A stretch of 64,000 nucleotides of DNA from Lachnospiraceae bacterium GAM79 (GTDB lineage Bacteria; Bacillota; Clostridia; Lachnospirales; Lachnospiraceae). This document shows, one piece after another, positions 52,179 through 63,232 of this stretch (its first letter is position 1; each line of letters begins with the position of its first letter). The stretch spans positions 186,001 through 250,000 of the forward strand of contig AP018536.1 in assembly GCA_003584705.1 (NCBI GenBank). The letters run 5' to 3'. A program made the translations under genes and the position numbers. The notes below the pieces were generated by a model. It saw only the letters and a list, made by a program, of their open reading frames with translations. It made no database searches and was not told the origin of the DNA.

Positions 52179-53035
52179 TAGGGTAGCTGCTTACGATATT
52201 GTAACGGAGACATCTGATATGTCCTGTGAAAGCAGCGGATAAAATGACTTACATTGGGGAAGCCGGACTGCAGGGCAACCTCTGTAACCGGCAGAGAGGT
52301 GCTCTCTAACAGATGGCAGGCATGGGTCAGCCTCAGATGCATCAGGTATTGCGTCAGAGTCAGATGAAAGTGCTGCTTAAAATAGCGGGACAAATATTTC
52401 TCGGATAAATGAAATTGCTCTGCCAGGGTTTCCAACCGAAGGGGGTCCGTGTAGTTATACTGCAGATAAGTCAGTATTTCACGCTGCATCGGATCGTTCC
52501 TTTTGGAGCCCATCGGGTTAATGGTTCCGCAGGAAGCAATTTTTTGGATAAGTGACAACAATAAAATACGTAATCGGAAATGCCCACTCAATGTATTTGG
52601 AAGCTGTCTGACAGACAGGATCTCACGGATGAGAGAAATGATGTCAGGACAGCTTTTTTCGTGGGAAAGATTATGATGCAAAAGCAATTCATGGTTACGC
52701 AGGGGAAGGAGAAACTCCGTTTCCAACAGATCGTCCGTCTGAAAGGAAATAAATTCCAGTGGAAACAACAGGGTATGATAGTCTACGCCCGGAATTGCGG
52801 AACCCATAAAATGAAGCTCACCGGGATTCACAAAGAATACGGAGCCGCCGGCCGCTTCGTATTCTTCCCCTTCAATGATGACATTAAGAGAGCCGGAGCG
52901 GACATATATGATCTCGACCTCCGGATGCCAGTGGACAGGAATCTGAAAAAAAGCAGGCATATCATGCAGGTGATAACAGCTAAAAGGAAATTCTTTTGTT
53001 CCGTGAATGCGTTCTTCTCTTAATTCAGGGTACAT
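52172..53035 (-). CDS. AraC-family regulator with cupin sensor
   Basis: The 287-residue regulator has an N-terminal cupin (about 10-130; PVHWHPEVEIIYVRSGSLNV, FFVNPGELHFM) and two C-terminal helix-turn-helix motifs (LRLETLAEQFHLSEKYLSRYFKQHF and LPVTEVALQSGFPNVSHFIRCF). Such proteins usually control nearby sugar or transport genes. Neighbours are a fructokinase (convergent) and a MATE pump (divergent). Direct control of either is possible but not shown. Confidence 0.88.
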   Translation of the reverse strand: MYPELREERIHGTKEFPFSCYHLHDMPAFFQIPVHWHPEVEIIYVRSGSLNVIIEGEEYEAAGGSVFFVNPGELHFMGSAIPGVDYHTLLFPLEFISFQTDDLLETEFLLPLRNHELLLHHNLSHEKSCPDIISLIREILSVRQLPNTLSGHFRLRILLLSLIQKIASCGTINPMGSKRNDPMQREILTYLQYNYTDPLRLETLAEQFHLSEKYLSRYFKQHFHLTLTQYLMHLRLTHACHLLESTSLPVTEVALQSGFPNVSHFIRCFHRTYQMSPLQYRKQLPYQ

Positions 53036-53172
53036 AGGCAGGCCTTTCTGTGAAGTGGATCAGAGGATATTATGGTCAGATTACTATAAAAGTAGAAATA
53101 AGTCAATTTTCTGTGGTAAAAATGCAAGCTTTAGGAAAGATAAAGTAGTAATATGTAAAAATTAAAGATACT

Positions 53173-53193
53173 ATTCAGAATAGTATTCTGAAT
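53173..53193. promoter_or_regulatory. 21-base perfect palindrome before a MATE gene
   Basis: ATTCAGAATA-G-TATTCTGAAT is perfect over 10-1-10. It sits 57 bases before ATG 53251 in the divergent space between the AraC and MATE genes. The symmetry fits a dimeric MarR- or TetR-type repressor better than AraC. Confidence 0.7.
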
Positions 53194-53250
53194 GGTTACA
53201 AAATGAAAATGCAAATTTATAGGAACCGCAGAAAGGATATAAAACATACG

Positions 53251-54573
53251 ATGGAAGGACAGAATAAGTCATTATTTCAATTATTTGTACCACTGTGTCT
53301 GGAGACAATCTTTTACATGTTGTCCGGAATGGTGGATACTTTAATGCTTTCTTCTGTGGGAGATCAGGCAGTCGGAGCAGTCGGAACAGCGAATACTTAT
53401 ATTGGTGTATTTATTATTATGTATTCGGTAGTTTCTATGGGAATGCTGGCTGTGATGACACAGAATATCGGTGCGGGCAGACCGGGGATCGCCTGTCAGG
53501 CAAAGACTCTGGGATTATGGTTTAATGGGATCCTGGGTGTTATGATGTCTGTTTTTTTGTTTTTCTGTTCCGATGGGATTCTGTATGTGGTAGGTATTGC
53601 GCCGGCATTGAAGGAGCCTGCCGTACAATATCTGCGGATCGTAGGAGGCGGAAGCATACTGAACGCAATGATTCCCATACTGGCAGGATATCTGCGTGCA
53701 TTTGGATATACGAAACAGCCTCTGATCGCAACTGTGACAGGTAATATTTTGAACTTTATATTAAATGCCGTGTTTCTGTTTCGATTCCACCTCGGCGTGC
53801 AGGGGGTTGCATCCGCAACAGTGATCTCCAAAGTAGTGAATCTGATATTGATCGTGATCTTTGTACGGCGGCTGATCCCTGCAAAAAAATATTCGGAGAG
53901 GGTAAATTCCGGAGAGATTTTGCGGAAGATCATCCGGATCGGATTACCTTCCGCTTTGGAGAATATTATTTATAATGTAGCGATGACACTGGTGATTCGT
54001 TTTCTGAACCAGATGGATACAGAAGGAATCAATGTGGCTGCCCGCTCCTATACGGCACAGATCACGAATTTATCCTTCTGTGTGGGAAGTGCACTTGCCC
54101 AGGCGAATGCCATTATGACCGGATGGTACATGGGTGCGGGAAAATATGAAATATGTGATAAGCAGACGAAAAAATCTGCGGCGATCGGAGCGGTACTGGC
54201 GATGGGAACAGAATTTCTGTTTGCAGTCAGTGCCCCGGTCCTGATCTCTTTTTTCACGCAGGATAAGAGTATGGTAGAACTAGTGCAGAAGCTGATGTTT
54301 ATTGATATTGCCCTGGAAGCCGGACGAGTCACAAATCTGGTATACGGGAATGCTCTGAAAACCAGTGGAGATGCTGTATTTCCGGTGATCCTCGGAGCTG
54401 TTTTCATGTTTTTGTGTGCAGCGGGAGGAACGTATCTGTTGGGGATACAGCTGCATCTGGCAGTAGTGGGTGCTTATATCGGTCTGACAGCAGATGAATG
54501 CTGCCGTGCAGTCGGCATGCTGCTGCGCTGGCGGAGCGGAGCATGGAAGAAAAAAGGATTGATCGAAGATTGA
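53251..54573 (+). CDS. MATE-family efflux pump
   Basis: The 440-residue, 12-helix MATE transporter has the family start (LFVPLCLETIFYMLSGMVDTLMLSS) and the internal repeat (GLPSALENIIYNVAMTLVIRF). It exports drugs or metabolites with Na+ or H+. ATG 53251 begins right before the conserved region and has AAAGGA upstream at longer than ideal spacing; ATG 53203 is an alternative without a ribosome site. A perfect palindrome upstream suggests ligand-dependent control. Confidence 0.88.
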   Translation: MEGQNKSLFQLFVPLCLETIFYMLSGMVDTLMLSSVGDQAVGAVGTANTYIGVFIIMYSVVSMGMLAVMTQNIGAGRPGIACQAKTLGLWFNGILGVMMSVFLFFCSDGILYVVGIAPALKEPAVQYLRIVGGGSILNAMIPILAGYLRAFGYTKQPLIATVTGNILNFILNAVFLFRFHLGVQGVASATVISKVVNLILIVIFVRRLIPAKKYSERVNSGEILRKIIRIGLPSALENIIYNVAMTLVIRFLNQMDTEGINVAARSYTAQITNLSFCVGSALAQANAIMTGWYMGAGKYEICDKQTKKSAAIGAVLAMGTEFLFAVSAPVLISFFTQDKSMVELVQKLMFIDIALEAGRVTNLVYGNALKTSGDAVFPVILGAVFMFLCAAGGTYLLGIQLHLAVVGAYIGLTADECCRAVGMLLRWRSGAWKKKGLIED

Positions 54574-54680
54574 TGGAAGTGATCCGGGAGTACTATAAGA
54601 CGGTATACCGGCTGGCTTTTGCCCAGATGGGCATTCTCTTGCTTTTCGTAGCTTATCATAGCATAGCGCATTTTTTATAA
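54543..54680 (+). CDS. Possible 45-residue membrane peptide
   Basis: ATG 54543 opens a frame overlapping the last 31 bases of the MATE gene. It encodes a charged start (MEEKRIDRRLMEVIREYY) and one hydrophobic helix ending HSIAHFL. GGAGCGGAG precedes the start. It could be a small accessory peptide of the pump, or chance; conservation in relatives would decide. Confidence 0.35.
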   Translation: MEEKRIDRRLMEVIREYYKTVYRLAFAQMGILLLFVAYHSIAHFL

Positions 54681-54688
54681 TTAAAATA

Positions 54689-54751
54689 TTGACAATATGA
54701 AAAAATGTGTTATAGTTCTAAATGCAAATGCAACTCATTTGCATTTAGAAC
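54689..54751 (+). promoter_or_regulatory. Promoter overlapped by a 16-bp inverted repeat (Fur-family operator)
   Basis: TTGACA (54689-54694), 16 bases and TATAGT (54711-54716) form a near-consensus promoter. GTTCTAAATGCAAATG (54715-54730) and CATTTGCATTTAGAAC (54736-54751) are perfect arms around CAACT, covering the transcription start. A Fur-family regulator is encoded at the end of the same operon, so this is its likely operator. Confidence 0.8.
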
Positions 54752-54804
54752 AAATATATGATTAAGTATTCATTTGATAAAGAAAGTATGGAAAGGTAAG
54801 AGTT

Positions 54805-55686
54805 ATGTCGGAAGTTATTTTAGATACTTTAATAGATAGTATAAAGCTGGTGCCATTTTTGTTCCTGACCTATCTGGCTATGGAATATCTGGAGCATAAG
54901 GCCGGCGAGAAGACCACGCATATGGTGCGTAAGGCAGGTAAAATGGGACCGTTGATCGGTGGTGTGGCAGGTGTGTTGCCTCAGTGTGGATTCTCAGCAG
55001 CGGCATCCAACTTATATGCAGGCAGGGTGATCACCCTGGGAACACTGATAGCCATTTATCTGTCCACTTCTGATGAGATGCTGCCGATCCTGATTTCGGA
55101 GAAAATGGATATCCGCTTTGTTCTGGGCGTGCTGGGAGCGAAAGCGGCCATTGGTGCGGTAGCCGGATTTGTGATCGATCTGTTGGTCCGGGAGAGGAAG
55201 ATGCATCCTCATGACCATGTTCACGGGCATGAGGAAAATGATCATGAAGAGGAAGAGCACATTCATGAAATCTGTGAGCATGAGAACTGCCATTGTGAAG
55301 AGGATGGCATTTTTCTGTCTGCGGTAAAACATACGCTTCAGATTACCTTTTTCATTATAGTCATTGGATTTGTTCTGAACACAGCACTGCATTTTGTGGG
55401 AGAAGATGTTCTGGCCGGCCTGATCCTGAATCGTCCCGTACTGGGACCTGTGCTGGCAGGAGTGGTGGGACTGATTCCCAACTGTGCAGCATCTGTGACC
55501 ATAACGCAATTGTATATCAGTGGTGTGATCAGCCTTGGAGCCATGATGTCCGGATTGCTGGTGGGCGCGGGAGTAGGACTGCTGGTGTTGTTCCGCGTGA
55601 ATCCGGATAAAAAGGAAAATCTGAAAATCGTGGGAATTTTATATGTGATTGGCGTTTTAGCAGGAATTGTGATAAACTGGCTGTAG
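54805..55686 (+). CDS. Putative 10-helix heavy-metal permease
   Basis: The 293-residue membrane protein has an internal duplication: LPQCGFSAAASNLYAGRVITLGT in the first half and IPNCAASVTITQLYISGVISLGA in the second. Between the halves lies a His/Glu/Cys-rich cytoplasmic loop (about 134-164, HPHDHVHGHEENDHEEEEHIHE, broken here for length: starts HPHDHVHGHEEN). It matches the DUF2899/ArsP-2-like family of proposed metal exporters. The invariant Cys in both repeats may bind the ion. A Fur-family regulator follows, supporting a metal role; zinc or manganese cannot be told apart. Confidence 0.75.
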   Translation: MSEVILDTLIDSIKLVPFLFLTYLAMEYLEHKAGEKTTHMVRKAGKMGPLIGGVAGVLPQCGFSAAASNLYAGRVITLGTLIAIYLSTSDEMLPILISEKMDIRFVLGVLGAKAAIGAVAGFVIDLLVRERKMHPHDHVHGHEENDHEEEEHIHEICEHENCHCEEDGIFLSAVKHTLQITFFIIVIGFVLNTALHFVGEDVLAGLILNRPVLGPVLAGVVGLIPNCAASVTITQLYISGVISLGAMMSGLLVGAGVGLLVLFRVNPDKKENLKIVGILYVIGVLAGIVINWL

Positions 55687-55853
55687 GCACAAGCAGTGCC
55701 AAAATTGAGAGCTGACTCTTTGACTGCTTGCAGGCATAAGAGGCAGATCCAATTTTGATAGGGCGACGCCCGTCCAGTGAGGGAACGCAGGGCGTTACCG
55801 AGCTGAGCAGCACTGCGGATGCCCCGGATCGCGATATAAAAGGACAGATATCT

Positions 55854-56300
55854 ATGGAAGAACATAAATGTGAACACAATGATATTTCCTACCCTAAGGG
55901 ATTGAAATGGACCAAACAGAGAAAATGCGTGTATCAGGTGCTGGAGGAAGCGACCGAACCCCTCAGCGCCGTGCAGATTTACAATCGTATTGAGAAAGAA
56001 CACGAAGGCAGCGATTATGCTGTATCCACAATCTACCGGATCCTGGCAACATTTGAAGAACATGGAATGGTAGAGAAGACAACGTTCATGGGAGACGGTA
56101 CCGTAGTATACGAACTGAACCGCGGGGAACATACCCATTATGCGGTCTGCCTGGAATGTCATAAGCGGATTCCGCTGCCCAGCTGCCCCTTTGCACATGT
56201 GCATTTAGAGCAGGATACCGGAGATTTCACTGTCACCGGACACAAATTAGAGCTTTATGGCTATTGCAAAAAGTGTCAGGAAGCCCGCAAAAATCACTAA
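55854..56300 (+). CDS. Fur-family metal regulator (Zur-like)
   Basis: The 148-residue Fur-family repressor has helix-turn-helix AVSTIYRILATFEEHGMVEK, the metal-sensing HTHYAVCLECHKRIPL and the second Cys pair YCKKC. ATG 55854 with AAAAGGA at 55838 is preferred; the upstream open frame is not supported. About 170 bases separate it from the permease. They contain ACGCCC/GGGCGT and CAAAATTG/CAATTTTG inverted repeats of unknown meaning. It likely represses the operon through the 54715-54751 site. Confidence 0.85.
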   Translation: MEEHKCEHNDISYPKGLKWTKQRKCVYQVLEEATEPLSAVQIYNRIEKEHEGSDYAVSTIYRILATFEEHGMVEKTTFMGDGTVVYELNRGEHTHYAVCLECHKRIPLPSCPFAHVHLEQDTGDFTVTGHKLELYGYCKKCQEARKNH

Positions 56301-56391
56301 TTTCACCTATTATATAAAAAAATCGAAAAAAATATTTAATTTTTTTTGAAAAAGTACTTGCATTATTTAAAATCATGTGATAACATATGTC

Positions 56392-56421
56392 TTGTCGTTG
56401 CGGGAGACACAACAACGACAA
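56392..56421 (+). other. Hairpin in the tRNA-Lys leader
   Basis: TTGTCGTTG (56392-56400) and CAACGACAA (56413-56421) pair perfectly, ending seven bases before the tRNA. It may aid processing of the primary transcript. Confidence 0.6.
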
Positions 56422-56428
56422 AGAAAAT

Positions 56429-56501
56429 GCACCGCTAGCTCAGTTGGTAGAGCACCTGACTCTTAATCAGGGTGTCCAGGGTTCGAGCCCCTGGCGGTGC
56501 A
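56429..56501 (+). tRNA. tRNA-Lys (CTT)
   Basis: This is a 73-base cloverleaf. Acceptor stem GCACCGC/GCGGTGC, D-arm with GCTCAGTTGGTAGAGC, anticodon stem CCTGA/TCAGG around loop CTCTTAA (anticodon CTT, reading AAG), and T-arm with GGTTCGAGCC. CCA is not encoded. It is a single tRNA with its own leader and terminator. Confidence 0.97.
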
Positions 56502-56507
56502 CTCGAG

Positions 56508-56555
56508 AGAATCGTTTTTGGAGACATAGGAGCTCCGGGGACGGTTCTTTTTTTG
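56508..56555 (+). terminator. Terminator after tRNA-Lys
   Basis: AGAATCGT pairs with ACGGTTCT (one G-U) around an inner GGAG/CTCC hairpin, followed by a run of seven T. Confidence 0.85.
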
Positions 56556-56584
56556 CATAGATACCCTGATTAAGGAGATTTCAC

Positions 56585-57361
56585 ATGACTGCGATATTTG
56601 ATACCCATGCGCATTATGACGATGACGCATTTAATGAAGACAGAGAACAGCTTCTGGCGGCGCTGCCGGAGCAGGGGATTGCCCGGGTGGTGGATGTAGG
56701 TGCGAGCCTTGCTTCCTGCAGGAAAGTACTGGAGCTGATGGAACGATATGATTATATCTACGGAGCCATCGGTGTGCATCCCAGCGAGACCGCGGAACTG
56801 GATGAGGAATCTTATTCCTGGCTGAAGGAACAGTGCCGGAAAAAGAAATGCCTGGCGGTGGGAGAGATCGGACTGGATTATTACTGGCCGGAGCCGGATC
56901 ACGAGACACAGAAGAAGTGGTTCCTGCGGCAGCTGGATCTGGCGCGAGAGATCCGAAAGCCCGTTATCATTCATTCCCGGGATGCGGCGAAGGATACTGT
57001 GGATCTCATGACGGAGGCGCGCGCGGAGGAGATCGGCGGTGTAATTCACTGTTATTCCTATACGAAGGAGACGGCGAAGATTTTCCTGGATATGGGATTC
57101 TACTTCGGAATCGGCGGCGTGCTGACTTTTAAAAATGCAAAGAAGCTGAAGGAAGCGGTAGAGTACATTCCCATGGATCGCATTGTATTGGAGACGGATT
57201 GCCCGTATCTGGCACCGGAACCGAACCGCGGCAAACGCAACAGTTCCCTGAATATTCCCTATGTGATCGCTGCCATGGCACAGATCAAGGAGATCACAGA
57301 GGAAGAAGTGCGCAAGGCGGCATGGGACAATTCCCTGAAATTGTATCGCATGGATAAATAA
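56585..57361 (+). CDS. TatD-family metal-dependent hydrolase
   Basis: The 258-residue TatD DNase-like TIM barrel has metal ligands FDTHAHYDDD (HxH), GEIGLDYYW (Glu), HSRDA, HCYSYT and ETDCPYLAPE (Asp). It has 3'-5' exonuclease activity in family members and may take part in DNA repair or D-Tyr-tRNA-like quality control. Start ATG 56585 follows AGGAGA. A MATE gene follows after 14 bases. Confidence 0.92.
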   Translation: MTAIFDTHAHYDDDAFNEDREQLLAALPEQGIARVVDVGASLASCRKVLELMERYDYIYGAIGVHPSETAELDEESYSWLKEQCRKKKCLAVGEIGLDYYWPEPDHETQKKWFLRQLDLAREIRKPVIIHSRDAAKDTVDLMTEARAEEIGGVIHCYSYTKETAKIFLDMGFYFGIGGVLTFKNAKKLKEAVEYIPMDRIVLETDCPYLAPEPNRGKRNSSLNIPYVIAAMAQIKEITEEEVRKAAWDNSLKLYRMDK

Positions 57362-57375
57362 CCGGGTAAAAAGCA

Positions 57376-58731
57376 ATGGAAGCAAGCAAAACAAAACTAT
57401 TTTCAAAAGATGATCTGAAAAAACTGATTATTCCACTCTTATTTGAACAGGCACTGGCAATCACTGTGGGCATGGCGGATACCGTCATGATCTCTTCGGC
57501 GGGCGAGGCGGCGGTCTCCGGCGTATCCCTGATCGACATGTTCAATAACCTGATCATCAGTGTGTTGGCGGCACTGGCTACCGGTGGCGCGGTGGTGACT
57601 TCCCAGTTCCTCGGAGCCGGGAAAAAAGAGGACGCCTGCAAATCTGCAAAACAGTTGATCGTGTCCTCCGTATGCATTACCATCGGTATTTCGATTTTGG
57701 TCATGGTGTTCTGTAATGGCATCATTTCCCTATTTTTCGGTAAAATTGAAGCGGACGTATTTCATAATGCTGTGATCTATATGATGATCTCTGCACTGTC
57801 CTTCCCGTTCCTTGCCCTGTACAATTCCTGTGCGGCGCTGTTCCGCTCCATGGGAAATTCCCAGATCACGCTGAAGGTCTCCGTGGTGGAAAATATCATT
57901 AACATCGGCGGTAATGCTTTGGGTGTTTATGTGTTGGGACTGGGCGTGGCCGGTGTGGCGATCCCTTCCCTGATCTCCCGTGGTGTGGCGGGTTTTATCC
58001 TGTATCACTTATTGAAAAATCCGTCCAACGAAGTGCATCTGTTAAAAGAAAAATTTCGGATTGACTGGCCTGTGATTCATAAGATCTTTTATATCGGTAT
58101 TCCCAGTGGTATTGAAAACGGGATTTTCCAGCTGGGACGTGTTATCGTGGTGAGCATTATCGCTGGCTTCGGAACCGTGCAGATCGCTGCCAACGGCGTG
58201 GCGAACAGCTTAGACAGCATGGGCTGTATCGTGGGACAGGCTATGAATCTGGCAATGATCACGGTGATCGGGCGCTGCGTCGGTGCCGGTGATTCCGGAC
58301 AGGTACGGCACTATACGAAAAAATTATTGAAGATCACGTATGTTTGTACGTTTGTGGTAAACAGTATCATTCTGCTGTGTCTGCCCTGGATCCTGAAATG
58401 CTACGGATTAAGCACGGAGACCACGCAGTTGTCCTACATTCTGGTCATGATCCACAATGGCATGGCAATGTTTTTGTGGCCAGCATCTTTTGTACTGCCG
58501 AACATGCTTCGTGCCTGCAATGACGTGCGCTTTACCATGGTGCTGTCCATATTCTCTATGTTCATGTTCCGCATCGGTTTCAGTTATATCATCGGTGTGA
58601 ACATGGGTTACGGCGCCATCGGTGTCTGGATCGCCATGGTACTGGACTGGATCTTCCGAGTGATCTGTTTTGTGGGCAGATATTTGTCCGGCCACTGGCT
58701 GAAAACGGCCGGGTTAAAGGATAACAGATAG
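57376..58731 (+). CDS. MATE-family efflux pump
   Basis: The 451-residue, 12-helix MATE transporter has LIIPLLFEQALAITVGMADTVMISSAGEAAVSGVSL at the start of the first bundle (broken here: LIIPLLFEQALAI, then GMADTVMIS) and GIPSGIENGIFQLGRVIVV in the second. It is co-transcribed with tatD. It is distinct from the pumps at 53251 and 61704. Substrate unknown. Confidence 0.9.
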   Translation: MEASKTKLFSKDDLKKLIIPLLFEQALAITVGMADTVMISSAGEAAVSGVSLIDMFNNLIISVLAALATGGAVVTSQFLGAGKKEDACKSAKQLIVSSVCITIGISILVMVFCNGIISLFFGKIEADVFHNAVIYMMISALSFPFLALYNSCAALFRSMGNSQITLKVSVVENIINIGGNALGVYVLGLGVAGVAIPSLISRGVAGFILYHLLKNPSNEVHLLKEKFRIDWPVIHKIFYIGIPSGIENGIFQLGRVIVVSIIAGFGTVQIAANGVANSLDSMGCIVGQAMNLAMITVIGRCVGAGDSGQVRHYTKKLLKITYVCTFVVNSIILLCLPWILKCYGLSTETTQLSYILVMIHNGMAMFLWPASFVLPNMLRACNDVRFTMVLSIFSMFMFRIGFSYIIGVNMGYGAIGVWIAMVLDWIFRVICFVGRYLSGHWLKTAGLKDNR

Positions 58732-58818
58732 TATAGAGCATGATTTTTGCGCCCGAATAGGTTCACGGATGAACTGTTATGAGGTATAATGTGGGAAAAA
58801 GAGAGGGAGGTATGTAAT

Positions 58819-59700
58819 ATGCAGGTAATATTGGAAAATGAAGCTTTAAAGGTAACGATCAACAGCTTTGGCGCAGAACTTGCAAGTATTCGGGGGAAAG
58901 AGACAGATAGTGAGTATCTGTGGAATGCGGATGCGAAATTCTGGAAGAGAAGTGCACCGGTACTGTTCCCCTTTGTGGGCAGTCTGAAAAATAAGGAATA
59001 TCACTACGAAGGAAAATCCCATCCCATGGGGCAGCATGGTTTTGCCAGAGACATGGAATTTGCCGTGGATGTACAGACCGCGACGGAAGCATGGTTTTCC
59101 CTGAGATCTAATGAAGAGACCAAAGCGAAGTATCCGTTCGAGTTCATTTTAAAAGTAGGTTATGAATTGGAAGGAAAAGACCTGAAGGTCATCTGGCAGG
59201 TCGAGAATCCGGATACGAAAACACTGTACTTTTCCATCGGCGGACACCCGGCATTTATGTGTCCTGTGGATGGAAAAGGAAAGCAGTCGGAATATTATTT
59301 CAAGTTTGATACGGACAAAGATCTGACTTACGGATTGGTGGCAGATGACGGACAAGGACTCATGGGACAGCAAAAGGATGTACTACCGGTGAAAAGCGGT
59401 TATGCGCAGATCACAGAGCACTTATTTGACCGGGATGCTCTGATCGTGGAGGATCGTCAGGCTTCCGCAGTGAGCCTGTGTACTCCGGACAAAAAGCCTT
59501 ACCTTACCGTAAGCTTTGACGCTCCGTTATTCGGGCTGTGGTCTCCCGCAGGCAAGGGAGCACCGTTTATCTGCATCGAGCCCTGGTACGGCAGATGCGA
59601 CCGGACGACCTTCGACGGCAGCCTGGAACAGCGGGAGTATGGCAATACTCTGCAGGCGGGCGGGGTATTCCGCAGGGTGTACACCATCACCGTAGAATAA
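58819..59700 (+). CDS. Aldose 1-epimerase family protein
   Basis: The 293-residue beta-sandwich protein of the LacX/galactose-mutarotase-like group has the start FGAELASIRG, VLFPFVGSL, the catalytic-type His in GQHGFARDM and GGHPAF, and FICIEPWYGR near the end. It probably interconverts sugar anomers. ATG 58819 with GGGAGG at 58805 is the start, rather than the in-frame ATG at 58789. Confidence 0.88.
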   Translation: MQVILENEALKVTINSFGAELASIRGKETDSEYLWNADAKFWKRSAPVLFPFVGSLKNKEYHYEGKSHPMGQHGFARDMEFAVDVQTATEAWFSLRSNEETKAKYPFEFILKVGYELEGKDLKVIWQVENPDTKTLYFSIGGHPAFMCPVDGKGKQSEYYFKFDTDKDLTYGLVADDGQGLMGQQKDVLPVKSGYAQITEHLFDRDALIVEDRQASAVSLCTPDKKPYLTVSFDAPLFGLWSPAGKGAPFICIEPWYGRCDRTTFDGSLEQREYGNTLQAGGVFRRVYTITVE

Positions 59701-59706
59701 ATCCAG

Positions 59707-59744
59707 AAACAGCAGCGATATGTTAGGTATCGCTGCTGTTTTTA
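59707..59744. terminator. Bidirectional terminator
   Basis: AAACAGCAGCGATA (59707-59720) and TATCGCTGCTGTTT (59728-59741) form a perfect 14-base stem. It separates the epimerase and the convergent beta-glucuronidase gene. Confidence 0.92.
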
Positions 59745-59755
59745 AGTGGCTCATC

Positions 59756-61696
<1,941 letters not shown>

Positions 61697-61703
61697 TCAG
61701 TAA

Positions 61704-63068
61704 TTAATGGTGGGTATTCCTGTTTTTTGCAAGGGCGCAAATAGCGCCCCAGCGCCTGGATTTAAAGTAGAAGAGCATGGCAATCATGCCGGTAATAAAG
61801 CTGGCGGAAACACTGACCATGGCATATTCGCCATAGCCGGCATACATGATGAGATAAGCGGCAGGGATTCGGACAACCCATAATAGCAGAATATTTACGA
61901 TAGTGGGATAGCGAATCTCTCCGATACCATTGATAAAGCACATAATGCCATTGAACACGGCGTAGGCCCAGGTGAATGGCAGAACAAGATAAGTATATCG
62001 CTGTGCAAAAGCCAACACGGCCGGATCACGGCTGAACAACATCAGCAGAGGATGGCAAAAAGCAGTCACAAGTAATCCCCCTGCAAGGGTGACGATGCCG
62101 GAACAGAGCGGTATCTGCCATGCACCGCAGCATAAACGACGGTAGTTCCGGGCACCAAGGTTCTGCCCGGCAAACACAGTAGCCGCAGAAGAATATGAAG
62201 TAATGGCAATATTGGCAATGCCGCTGACTTTACCGGCAACGGAGCATCCGGCTACGAAGGTGGATCCCAGTGTGTTATAAAGAGCCTGAAGCAGCACATG
62301 ACCGACAGAATAAAGTGCGGTATTCAGTCCGAGCGGCAAGCCGATCTTTAACATTTCATGAAGAATAGGAAGGTCAAAACCATGCGCAAAAACCGGAAAA
62401 TTCATGGCAGGATAAGTATGACGGATGTAGAAGATGCTGAACATCCAGGACAGAAACAGTGAGGCAGCAGTTGCGATGGCAACACCGGTGACGCCCATTC
62501 CCAAACCGGCAGTCAGTACAAGGTCCAGAACAATATTGGTAACGCAGGAAATGCCAAGAAATAACAGCGAGGAAGTACTGTTTCCCAGACCTCGTAAAAT
62601 ACCTGCGTTAAAGTTATATCCCATATTGCCGAGAATGCCTAACGTTGTGATACGCAAATACACAATGGCATAGGGCATGGCATCGGCAGGCACCTGCATC
62701 AGCCTGAGAAGGAACGGTCCGGCAGCTACGCCTAACAACGTAAGCGGCAGACTGGCAGCGTACAGAAAAAACACTGCGGTTTGTGCAAGCTTACGCAGTT
62801 GATCGGCATCGGAGGCACCTGCCGCTTGTGAAATCAGGATGGATATTCCAGAACCAATGCCAAGAAAGATACACAAAAGAATCTCCAGTGGCTGGGAACT
62901 TGTGGCTACAGCGGCCAAAGCGGATGCATCACAGAAATTACCGATGACCAAAGTATCAACGGTTCCGTATAACTGTTGTAAGATATTTCCGATGCAGATC
63001 GGCAATGCAAACTGTGCTGCGCGGCCTAAAATAGAACCTTGTGTCATATCGATTTTACTCATATTCAT
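61704..63068 (-). CDS. MATE-family efflux pump
   Basis: The ~454-residue MATE transporter starts MNMSKIDMTQGSILG, with IGNILQQLYGTVDTLVIGNF in the first bundle and IGLPLGLNTALYSVGHVLLQ in the second, 12 helices in all. This is the NorM/DinF-like branch often found beside carbohydrate genes in Lachnospiraceae. ATG 63068 is chosen; ATG 63062 is a close alternative. The ribosome site is weak for both. It lies downstream of the GH28 gene on the same strand. Confidence 0.88.
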   Translation of the reverse strand: MNMSKIDMTQGSILGRAAQFALPICIGNILQQLYGTVDTLVIGNFCDASALAAVATSSQPLEILLCIFLGIGSGISILISQAAGASDADQLRKLAQTAVFFLYAASLPLTLLGVAAGPFLLRLMQVPADAMPYAIVYLRITTLGILGNMGYNFNAGILRGLGNSTSSLLFLGISCVTNIVLDLVLTAGLGMGVTGVAIATAASLFLSWMFSIFYIRHTYPAMNFPVFAHGFDLPILHEMLKIGLPLGLNTALYSVGHVLLQALYNTLGSTFVAGCSVAGKVSGIANIAITSYSSAATVFAGQNLGARNYRRLCCGAWQIPLCSGIVTLAGGLLVTAFCHPLLMLFSRDPAVLAFAQRYTYLVLPFTWAYAVFNGIMCFINGIGEIRYPTIVNILLLWVVRIPAAYLIMYAGYGEYAMVSVSASFITGMIAMLFYFKSRRWGAICALAKNRNTHH

Positions 63069-63232
63069 TGACAATCACCCGCTTTGTAAAAATGGTAAAT
63101 ATTTAAATTGTAGAATGTAAAAATTCATCAGCTGATACTGGCTTGGTTCAGAGTCTATGCCAAAACTGTGTCCAGGGTTTTATGTTGAGAAAGCTTTCGA
63201 TGCTGCCGGTTATATTCTCTATTGTAATATAA

